Source: Zoogloea sp016790385 (GTDB lineage: Bacteria > Pseudomonadota > Gammaproteobacteria > Burkholderiales > Rhodocyclaceae). From it: a stretch of 64,000 nucleotides of DNA. The DNA lies in assembly GCF_041916735.1 (NCBI RefSeq), contig NZ_JAYRYY010000001.1. The stretch is one strand, 5' to 3'. The notes under the pieces are model-generated. The model saw only the letters and a list, made by a program, of their open reading frames with translations, searched no databases and had not been told where the DNA came from. How positions within the stretch are numbered: position 1 is the first letter of the stretch; the number at the start of each line of letters is the position of its first letter. This document shows positions 8,053-15,432 of the stretch, in pieces. The translations under genes were made by a program, and so were the position numbers.

Positions 8053-8853
8053 TCATTCGAGAATCTCAACCGCCATTCCGCACTGCAATTCCCCATCGCT
8101 CTCGGCAATCAGGTTTTGCCCAAAGATCACGCCATCCGGCGTCTTGCGATACTTGGCCAAAGTTCGCAACGGCTCCTGGTCCAGCGCCTTACGGCCAGTA
8201 TCAGGATCCACCGTCGTAAAAACACAGCGTTCGCAAGGTTTGACGATTCGGAAGATGCAGTTGCCGATGCGGATACGCTTCCACTCATCCTCGGCGTAGG
8301 CCGGGGCCCCGGACACCACAAGATTGGGCCGAAAGCGCTCCATCGCCAAGGGGCGTCCGATGCGCGCGCACAAGTCGTCGAGGGAAGCCTGTCCGATGAG
8401 CAGAAGGGGAAAACCATCAGCGAAGGACAGCGGCATCTCGGGGGCCACCTTAACCCTTCTGGCCGTCTCCGCCCCCGTCCACAGGAGCCGTAGCCTCGCG
8501 CCGACAAAGGCGGAGATCCATTCATCCGCGTTAGCTGCGCCCCGCCAGGCGGAAAAGCTGTCTCCCCAGACAGTCACCGGAGCAGGATCATCAAAGGCTC
8601 CGTTGGGTACGAAGAGAGGTGCTTTTCCGGGCGCTGAAAGCGTAACCCCGAGTTCCGAGGGTTTGGCGTCAATCAGCACCAACTCCGGATACTCGCGTCC
8701 GGTCACAAATCGGCCATTGGAATCCCCCACCATCCACATGCGATCAAAGGGCAGACCGGCTCCACTGAGAGGGCTGGCATCAAGACGTTGCCCGCGCATG
8801 GATTTGACGGGGTAGCGATAAAGGGCGGAAAGCACAGGCAGGGCATTGTTCAT
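8053..8853 (-). CDS. MOSC-domain protein (YcbX/MARC-like, without ferredoxin domain)
   Basis: A 266-residue protein with a MOSC N-terminal beta-barrel (about 5-125; LYRYPVKSMRGQ is typical) and a MOSC domain (about 135-262). The MOSC domain has the characteristic RFRPNLVVSG and PCERCVFTTVDPDTG segments, including C207 and C210. MOSC proteins bind the molybdenum cofactor. YcbX-type members reduce N-hydroxylated compounds using a C-terminal [2Fe-2S] ferredoxin domain. That domain is absent here, so a separate electron donor would be needed. The substrate is unknown. Confidence 0.85.
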   Translation of the reverse strand: MNNALPVLSALYRYPVKSMRGQRLDASPLSGAGLPFDRMWMVGDSNGRFVTGREYPELVLIDAKPSELGVTLSAPGKAPLFVPNGAFDDPAPVTVWGDSFSAWRGAANADEWISAFVGARLRLLWTGAETARRVKVAPEMPLSFADGFPLLLIGQASLDDLCARIGRPLAMERFRPNLVVSGAPAYAEDEWKRIRIGNCIFRIVKPCERCVFTTVDPDTGRKALDQEPLRTLAKYRKTPDGVIFGQNLIAESDGELQCGMAVEILE

Positions 8854-8968
8854 GGCGGATTCATCCGATCAAGGTGGGAGTGATTATCCCTGCGCTCCAG
8901 ACAGGCGGGCAAGGAAGGGGCCCCGCCTGCCGCTACAATGCGAGGCTTGTCACGCCACCGCCCACATC

Positions 8969-9220
8969 ATGACCTACGAAGAACACTTGGACGAAGTCAC
9001 TACCCTCATTTTCGAACGCTTCGGCCTCAGCGAGCACGCGGCGATCCAACTCGTGATGAAGGCCCAAGCGGCTGGCTACTTCAGCGAGCACGATGATGAC
9101 CCCAGCCTGTGCACCCAGCTGCGCGCCGAACAGGATGCCAAACGGGTATTCAAGGAATACGGCAAACCGACCCCCGCCGCGCCGGCCGGAGGTCCCGCCC
9201 GGAGCCGCCGGCGCCGCTGA
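8969..9220 (+). CDS. Small conserved hypothetical protein
   Basis: An 83-residue acidic, helical protein (begins TYEEHLDEVTTLIFERFG) with a basic Arg-rich C-terminus ending SRRRR. I do not recognise a named domain. The ATG at 8969 was chosen because the protein becomes well-ordered there; the frame upstream is Cys/Arg-rich and probably untranslated. It lies divergent from the MOSC gene, so promoters for both should lie in 8854-8968. Confidence 0.55.
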   Translation: MTYEEHLDEVTTLIFERFGLSEHAAIQLVMKAQAAGYFSEHDDDPSLCTQLRAEQDAKRVFKEYGKPTPAAPAGGPARSRRRR

Positions 9221-9301
9221 CGCACGACCGGTAAATGCAACGGCAGCGCACGGATATACGTTATTGTCATATCCCGAAGGTCATTGTCCTACCCAACGCC
9301 T

Positions 9302-9637
9302 ATGACGATACGACACCGCTGCCGCAGCGGACTGCTGCTTTCCCTTTTGCCCATTTTTTCGGCCTGTGCCGCGGATCTCCCACAGAACGGACCAACCCAA
9401 GCGGTGATCATCGGTTTCGTCATCACAACGCCCGGCGAAGCACCCGAAACCCTGAAGCGGCTGAAACAGGCGGGCGCGGCGGATGCCCGCTTTGTCAGCA
9501 GCCTTTCTCCACGCAGTCACCTTTACCAACTGACCTGCCCGGAATCAGACCCACATTGCGACCGCGTTGTGGAAATGCTCCGTTCTTACCCGGAAATCGA
9601 ATACGCAAGCCCTGACAAACGGAAAGGTTCACTATGA
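9302..9637 (+). CDS. Exported propeptide-like (I9/subtilase-inhibitor-like) protein coupled to the protease gene
   Basis: About 111 residues. The N-terminus is a signal peptide (Arg-rich, then LLLSLLPIFSACA). It could be cut by signal peptidase I after the Ala, or be a weak lipobox at the Cys. The mature part ends in a segment (ARFVSSLSPRSHLYQL, then IEYASPDKRKG) that parallels the propeptide of the next gene (ARMISQPGRDLHVLRA, then VEYAVPDRVKK). It looks like a free-standing subtilase propeptide, which in known families folds and inhibits the protease. Its TGA overlaps the protease ATG (ATGA at 9634-9637). The role is inferred from this resemblance and from the coupling. Confidence 0.65.
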   Translation: MTIRHRCRSGLLLSLLPIFSACAADLPQNGPTQAVIIGFVITTPGEAPETLKRLKQAGAADARFVSSLSPRSHLYQLTCPESDPHCDRVVEMLRSYPEIEYASPDKRKGSL

Positions 9638-11481
9638 AAGTGCGAATCCGCACGGCCCTCGCCCTGGGCGCCCTGCTTGGTGCCCTTCCGTGCGCCCATG
9701 CGCTGGAGGGCATCGAGGCCCGGGTCATCATGAAGCTCAAGGCGGGCTCTCCCCTCAAGCAGATCCAGGCCGCCGGTCGCGTCGAGACACTGAACACCCG
9801 CCTGGGACTGAAAGCTCGCATGATCAGCCAGCCCGGCCGGGATCTCCACGTCCTGCGCGCCAATGGCCTGACATCGGAGGCACTGGCCGCCAGGCTGAGC
9901 GGGGATGCCGACGTGGAATACGCCGTTCCGGACCGAGTCAAGAAGATCAGTGCCTTACCAAACGACCCCTTGTATGGGTTCCAGTGGTACCTGCAGGCAC
10001 CCGACACCACCCGCCTCGCCGCCACCAATGCCCAGGCTGCCTGGGATATCACCAGTGGCAACGGCGCGGTAGTCGTGGCCGTGGTGGATTCCGGCGTGCG
10101 CTTCGACCATGAGGATCTGGCCCCCCGCCTGGTGGCAGGTTACGACTTCATCACCGACAACCTCAACGCAAACGACGCTCAAAGCGGCCGGGATGCGGAC
10201 GCTTCCGACCCAGGCGACTACGTCTCCACTGCGGATCGCAACAGCGCCGCCCTGGCTGCCTTGTGCGGAATCCTGAGCGCACACGGCAGCAGTTGGCACG
10301 GCACCCAGGTGGCCGGCATTCTGGCGGCGGAAACCAACAACTCCAGGGGGATCGCCGGTCTCGCCGGCGCTACCCGGATCCAGCCCATCCGCGTGCTCGG
10401 CAAGTGCGGGGGCTTCGACTCCGACATCATCGCCGGCATGCGCTGGGCGGCCGGTTTGAGCGTGCCCGGGGTACCCAGCAATCCGACGCCAGCCCGGGTC
10501 ATCAATCTGAGCCTCGCCGGGGCCGGCACTTGTAGTGCTGCCTATCGCTCGGCGATTGCCGAGATCAGGGCGGCGGGCGCACTCATTGTTGCCGCATCAG
10601 GCAATGAATCGGGGGCGGTTAACGAACCCGCAAACTGCCCTGGAGTGCTTGCCGTGGCCGGCATCCGCCATGCGGGGACCAAAGTGGGTTATTCGAGCCA
10701 TGGCGTCGAGGTAGGGATCAGCGCGCCGGCCGGCAACTGTGTGAATATTGAGGTCGGCCAGCCCTGCCTTTTCCCGTTTGTCACCCTGACCAACCTGGGC
10801 ACCACATCCCCCTCGGGCAACACCTACACCGGAACCGGGGATGTCACCGTAGGCACCAGCTTTGCCGCGCCGCTGGTGGCCGGTACGGCAGCGCTCATGC
10901 TGGCCGCCAACGCGGCGCTGACGGAAACCGATGTGAGCCGTCTGATTAAGAGCAGCGCCACCCCTTTCCCGCTGGAGAGCACGCTGCCCACTTGCCCGCT
11001 CACGTCCACTGATGGCCAGTGCAACTGCACCACCACCACCTGCGGGGCAGGCATGCTCAATACCGGCTCTGCCGTGGCGGCTGCCATTGCGGCGGCCAAT
11101 CCCTCCGTAAGCATCAATTTGGCGGAATCCAGGGTGGCAGGTATGGCCTTCAAGCTTGACGCCAGCGCGAGCAAAGCCACGGGGAGTGCCCATCTGGTTG
11201 CCTGGAAATGGATCCAGATCAGCGGCCCCGAGAACGGGCAGTTCAGCTCCGACAACATCGCCACCCCATCCTTCACCGCGCCTGTGGCCGGCACTTATGT
11301 GGTGGGCCTGACCGTTACCGATGACAGCGGGCGCCAGGGTACGGGGCAAGCGACTTTCGATGTGCAGTCTGCTGCCGTCAAGTCCGGAGGAGGGAGCGGA
11401 GGTGGAGCCCTTGATGCTGGCGGCCTGTTTGCCCTGATCGGCCTGGCGGCCCTGGTTGCAGGACGACGCCTCAAGGGATGA
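9634..11481 (+). CDS. Secreted subtilisin-family (S8) serine protease with Ig-like domain and GlyGly-CTERM-type tail
   Basis: 615 residues. A signal peptide (1-23) is followed by an I9-like propeptide (about 28-105). The S8 catalytic domain (about 110-485) has D152 (VVDSG), H222 (SWHGTQVAG), oxyanion N324 (ASGNES) and S409 (GTSFAAP). A PKD/Ig-like domain follows (about 490-585). The C-terminus is a glycine-rich stretch (GGGSGGGALDAGG), a hydrophobic helix and a basic end (GRRLKG). That architecture matches the GlyGly-CTERM sorting signal, which is cleaved by rhombosortase in other proteobacteria. Several Cys pairs suggest periplasmic or extracellular disulfides. The ATGA overlap couples it to the upstream propeptide-like gene. 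Confidence 0.93.
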   Translation: MKVRIRTALALGALLGALPCAHALEGIEARVIMKLKAGSPLKQIQAAGRVETLNTRLGLKARMISQPGRDLHVLRANGLTSEALAARLSGDADVEYAVPDRVKKISALPNDPLYGFQWYLQAPDTTRLAATNAQAAWDITSGNGAVVVAVVDSGVRFDHEDLAPRLVAGYDFITDNLNANDAQSGRDADASDPGDYVSTADRNSAALAALCGILSAHGSSWHGTQVAGILAAETNNSRGIAGLAGATRIQPIRVLGKCGGFDSDIIAGMRWAAGLSVPGVPSNPTPARVINLSLAGAGTCSAAYRSAIAEIRAAGALIVAASGNESGAVNEPANCPGVLAVAGIRHAGTKVGYSSHGVEVGISAPAGNCVNIEVGQPCLFPFVTLTNLGTTSPSGNTYTGTGDVTVGTSFAAPLVAGTAALMLAANAALTETDVSRLIKSSATPFPLESTLPTCPLTSTDGQCNCTTTTCGAGMLNTGSAVAAAIAAANPSVSINLAESRVAGMAFKLDASASKATGSAHLVAWKWIQISGPENGQFSSDNIATPSFTAPVAGTYVVGLTVTDDSGRQGTGQATFDVQSAAVKSGGGSGGGALDAGGLFALIGLAALVAGRRLKG

Positions 11482-11533
11482 TGCTGGCGAGCCGGCTCGC
11501 ACCCCGGCCCTCACCGGGAGGAAGATGGAGGGC

Positions 11534-11561
11534 TTGATCATGAGACTGTTTATTTATACAG
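11534..11561 (+). promoter_or_regulatory. LexA (SOS) box overlapping the dnaE2 promoter
   Basis: CTGTTTATTTATACAG at 11546-11561 is a full CTGT-N8-ACAG palindrome with an AT-rich core, the proteobacterial LexA operator. It includes a -10-like TATACA (11555-11560). A weak -35 (TTGATC, 11534-11539) lies 15 bases upstream. The operator ends seven bases before the dnaE2 ATG, so LexA binding would block transcription directly. Confidence 0.9.
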
Positions 11562-11568
11562 TCAACTC

Positions 11569-14500
11569 ATGGAATCGCCCCCCCTTCCGTCTTTTGCCGA
11601 ACTCTACTGCCGCAGCAATTTCAGCTTTCTGACGGGCGCCTCGCACCCCGAAGAACTGGTAGCCCAGGCCATCTCCCTGGGTTACGCCGCTCTGGCGATC
11701 ACCGACGAATGTTCCCTTGCCGGTGTGGTCCGAGCCTATGCCCAGTGGCGTCAGCAGCCGGATGCCCTTCAGCTCTTGATCGGCACCTCGCTACAGCTCG
11801 CGGACGGCCCCCGACTGGTACTCATCGCCACCCATCGGGCGGCTTACGGCGGCCTCTCCAGCCTGATCAGCAAAGGGCGGCGCGCTGCCGCAAAGGGTAG
11901 CTATCACCTGACGCGCAGCGATCTGGCAGGAGGTGTACCCGGCTGCTTGGCCCTGCTGCTCCCCCCCGATTCGGCCGACGGCGGAATGGATGCCCTCGCC
12001 GCCGATGCCCGCTGGCTGGCCGGGTGTTTTCCTGGCGCAAGCTGGCTGGCGGCCCCTCTGCATCTGGGGCCTGACGACGCCTGGCAGTGCAGCCGGATTG
12101 CCGGTGCCGCCAGCAAAGCCGGGATTCCCGTGGTGAGCACCTGTGCCCCCCTGATGCACAGCCCGGAACGAAAGCCCCTGGCCGATGCGCTGGGGGCATT
12201 ACGTCACCGTTGCAGTCTGGACGAAGCCGGCTATCGCCTGGCCCCCAATCGCGAGGCGCATCTACTACCCCGTGAAGAGCTGGGTTTGCGCCATCCGGCG
12301 GCATGGCTGGCCGAATCCCTACGGATCGCGGCACGCTGCCATTTCACCCTGGACGCCCTGCGCTATGAGTACCCGGAGGAGATTGTTCCTCCCGGGGCTA
12401 CGGCGGCAAGTCATCTGCGGGCCCTCGTGGAGCGGGGGCTGGGCCGCCGCTATCCGGCCTGGGCCAACGGCAGCGCCCCTCTGCCGGAGGGTATCCGCCA
12501 CCAGGTGGACAAGGAGCTGGCCTTGATTTCCGAGCTGCGTTACGAGGCCTTTTTCCTCACCGTCGAAGACATCGTGCGCTTCGCCCGCAGCAAGGACATC
12601 CTCTGTCAGGGGCGCGGATCGGCGGCCAATTCCGTTGTTTGCTACACCCTGGGAATCACCGAGGTGGCGCCGGCTGAAGCCAGCCTGCTGTTCGAGCGTT
12701 TCATCTCCCGGGAGCGTAATGAGCCACCCGACATTGATGTGGATTTCGAGCACGACCGGCGCGAAGACGTCATCCAGTACATCTACGCCAAATATGGCCG
12801 TGACCGGGCCGCTCTGGCTGCCACCGTGATCCGCTACCGTCCGCGAAGCGCCCTGCGCGACGCCGGCCGTGCCCTGGGGTTCGATGGCGGCCAGATCGAC
12901 CAGCTTGTCCGCCGTCTGGCCTGGTGGGATGGCCTCCGGATCGCCCCCGAACGGGTTCGTGAAGCAGGCCTAGACCCCGACAATCCACGCATCCACCAGT
13001 TGCTCGACCTGGCCAATGCGCTCGTCGGCTTTCCCCGACATCTCTCCCAGCACGTGGGCGGTTTCGTGATTTCCCGGGGGCCCTTGTCCGAGCTGGTGCC
13101 CGTGGAAAATGCAGCAATGGAAGACCGCACCGTGATCCAGTGGGACAAGGACGACCTGGAAACGCTGGGGCTGCTGAAGGTGGACGTACTCGCCCTTGGC
13201 ATGCTGTCGGCGATCCGCCGCAGCTTGGCGCTGATTGGTCAATGGCGGAAGTGCACCTTCAGGATGGGTGACATCCCCCGGAATGAGGTGGAAGTCTACG
13301 ACATGCTCTGCGAAGCTGACGCCATGGGTGTCTTTCAGGTCGAATCCCGAGCCCAGATGAGCATGCTGCCGCGCCTTCGCCCACGCTGTTACTACGATCT
13401 GGTGGTGGAGGTCGCCATCGTGCGGCCAGGCCCGATCCAGGGCGGCATGGTTCACCCTTACCTCACAGCCCGGGACAAGCTGGCCCGGGGAGAACCCATC
13501 ACCTACCCCCGGCCCGAGATCGAACCCGTGCTGCGCCGGACCCATGGCGTGCCGATCTTCCAGGAACAGGTGATGCAGCTGGCCATGATTGCAGCCGGTT
13601 TCACAGCCGGCGAGGCTGACCAGCTACGCCGGGCCATGGGCGCCTGGGGCCGCAAGGGCGAACTGACCCGCTATCAGGACAAGCTCACCGCAGGCATGCT
13701 GGCCCAGGGCTACAGCACCGAGTTTGCCGAAGCCCTGGGACGCCAGATCCAGGGCTTCGGGAGCTATGGCTTTCCGGAATCCCACGCCGCGAGCTTCGCC
13801 CTGCTGGTCTATATATCGGCCTGGATCAAGCGCTTCGAACCTGTCGCCTTCCTATGCGGGCTGCTCAACAGCCAGCCCATGGGTTTCTATGGGCCATCCC
13901 AACTGATCCAGGATGCCCGCCGCCATGGGGTGGAGGTATTGCCGGCAGATGCTGCCCGCAGCGGCTGGGAATGCGACCAGGAGCCCTCCTCCTTCGACCC
14001 TGCACGCCCGGCGGCCCGCCTCGGGCTGTGCCTGGTCAAGGGGTTCAACCAAGAAGCAGCCGAGCGCATCACCGCCGCCAGGCAGATACGCCCGTTTCAA
14101 AGTGTCGACGATCTGGCCCGACGCGCCGCGCTATCTGCTACCGAACTCCAGGCACTGGCAAACGCGGGCGCCCTGCAAAGTCTGGCGGGCCATCGACATC
14201 AGGCATGCTGGGCCGCTGCCGGTTGTCAGACCGTACCGGAACTGCTCCGGGAAATCCCCGTCCCCGAAACCATGCCGTCACTGCCGGCCCCGGATGAAAC
14301 TCAGGAAGTGATCGCCGATTATGCACGGCTGGGCTTCAGTCTGGGACGCCACCCTCTCAGTTTTATCCGGGGCCTGCTGCGTGCTGAACGCTTCCTGAGT
14401 GCTGCCGAGATCGCCAACTGCCCCGATCGCAAGCTGGCACGAGCCGCTGGAATCGTCACCTGTCGCCAGCGCCCGGGCACCGCCAAGGGCACCATGTTCA

Positions 14501-14712
14501 TCACCCTTGAGGACGAAACCGGCTGGATCAATGTGGTCGTCCGGCCGGAACTCCTGGAGGCGGAGCGGCAGATTCTGCTGGGTGCATGCCTTCTCGGCGT
14601 CTATGGCCAGATCACCCGCCAGGGCAGCGTGGTGCATCTCCAGGCAAAACGAGTCGTCGACCGCTCAGCCCAGCTGGGCCGATTGGCGCCGCGGAGCCGG
14701 GATTTTCATTGA
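11569..14712 (+). CDS. dnaE2: Error-prone DNA polymerase III alpha subunit, SOS mutagenesis type
   Basis: 1047 residues, the usual DnaE2 length (shorter than replicative DnaE). It has an N-terminal PHP domain (YCRSNFSFLTGASHPEELV, about 9-230). The C-family polymerase core has the catalytic aspartates in PPDIDVDFEHDR and LLKVDVLALGML. Helix-hairpin-helix and OB-fold regions follow (about 820-1040). DnaE2 performs translesion synthesis, normally with ImuA and ImuB, but no imuA or imuB is adjacent here. The ATG at 11569 fits the conserved N-terminus, yet the seven bases between the LexA box and the ATG hold no Shine-Dalgarno. The predicted transcription start falls on or next to the ATG. Confidence 0.95.
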   Translation: MESPPLPSFAELYCRSNFSFLTGASHPEELVAQAISLGYAALAITDECSLAGVVRAYAQWRQQPDALQLLIGTSLQLADGPRLVLIATHRAAYGGLSSLISKGRRAAAKGSYHLTRSDLAGGVPGCLALLLPPDSADGGMDALAADARWLAGCFPGASWLAAPLHLGPDDAWQCSRIAGAASKAGIPVVSTCAPLMHSPERKPLADALGALRHRCSLDEAGYRLAPNREAHLLPREELGLRHPAAWLAESLRIAARCHFTLDALRYEYPEEIVPPGATAASHLRALVERGLGRRYPAWANGSAPLPEGIRHQVDKELALISELRYEAFFLTVEDIVRFARSKDILCQGRGSAANSVVCYTLGITEVAPAEASLLFERFISRERNEPPDIDVDFEHDRREDVIQYIYAKYGRDRAALAATVIRYRPRSALRDAGRALGFDGGQIDQLVRRLAWWDGLRIAPERVREAGLDPDNPRIHQLLDLANALVGFPRHLSQHVGGFVISRGPLSELVPVENAAMEDRTVIQWDKDDLETLGLLKVDVLALGMLSAIRRSLALIGQWRKCTFRMGDIPRNEVEVYDMLCEADAMGVFQVESRAQMSMLPRLRPRCYYDLVVEVAIVRPGPIQGGMVHPYLTARDKLARGEPITYPRPEIEPVLRRTHGVPIFQEQVMQLAMIAAGFTAGEADQLRRAMGAWGRKGELTRYQDKLTAGMLAQGYSTEFAEALGRQIQGFGSYGFPESHAASFALLVYISAWIKRFEPVAFLCGLLNSQPMGFYGPSQLIQDARRHGVEVLPADAARSGWECDQEPSSFDPARPAARLGLCLVKGFNQEAAERITAARQIRPFQSVDDLARRAALSATELQALANAGALQSLAGHRHQACWAAAGCQTVPELLREIPVPETMPSLPAPDETQEVIADYARLGFSLGRHPLSFIRGLLRAERFLSAAEIANCPDRKLARAAGIVTCRQRPGTAKGTMFITLEDETGWINVVVRPELLEAERQILLGACLLGVYGQITRQGSVVHLQAKRVVDRSAQLGRLAPRSRDFH

Positions 14713-14772
14713 ATCCTGCGCTAATCTCGCGGTCAGACGCGACCAACAGGACATCCGGTACCGGAGACCACC

Positions 14773-15399
14773 ATGACACTTCAACGCATCATTGCCCTGG
14801 TTGTTGCAGGAGTCCTGCTCACCGGATGTGCCAGTTCAACACTAAGATCAACGTGGCGCGATGAAACCGACTCGGGCACCACGCCACGAAAGCTGGTGAT
14901 CTTTGTTGCAGTCAAGGACGATAACCTGCGCCGAATGGCAGAGAACCGGGTATTGCAGTCAATTCCCCCGGGCACCAGCGCTACGGCCGGACACACCCTT
15001 GAACTTGACCCGAAGCTTGAAGCGGACGATGTCCGGGCTCGTCTGAAAGAACTGGGTTTTGATGCAGCCCTGCTTTCCAGACTGGTTTCGGTGGATAAAT
15101 CCCAGACCGTCGTGCCCGCTCAAACCCAATTCGCCTACGATCCGATGTTTCGGCGTTTCGGGCCTCGCTTTGGCTCCTTCTACAACTTCTACCCCTACGT
15201 TTACACCACTCCGGCCTACACCGTAGACAACACCACCGTCGTCGTTGAAACCTTGCTCTACCGCCTGCCGGACGGCAAGCCGGTATGGACTGCCGTCAGC
15301 GAAACCCTCAATCCCAGATCATCTGCCCAGATGGTGGAGGAACTCATCACCCTGGTGGGAGGGAAGCTGAAGTCGGAAGGCCTGCTCCCCTCCCGCTGA
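14773..15399 (+). CDS. Outer-membrane or periplasmic lipoprotein of unknown function
   Basis: 208 residues with a clear lipoprotein signal (MTLQRIIALVVAGVLLTGC, lipobox LTGC, C19). After it, a repeated-use fold alternates strands and helices, with a Tyr/Phe/Pro-rich segment near 125-150 (FRRFGPRFGSFYNFYPY). It resembles small DUF4136-type lipoproteins in layout, but I cannot assign the family with certainty. GGAG lies seven to ten bases before the ATG. It follows dnaE2 on the same strand after 60 bases; no functional link is evident. Confidence 0.7.
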   Translation: MTLQRIIALVVAGVLLTGCASSTLRSTWRDETDSGTTPRKLVIFVAVKDDNLRRMAENRVLQSIPPGTSATAGHTLELDPKLEADDVRARLKELGFDAALLSRLVSVDKSQTVVPAQTQFAYDPMFRRFGPRFGSFYNFYPYVYTTPAYTVDNTTVVVETLLYRLPDGKPVWTAVSETLNPRSSAQMVEELITLVGGKLKSEGLLPSR

Positions 15400-15432
15400 G
15401 CAGCCCACCCCACCCCGGCTGCCAAGCCGGGC

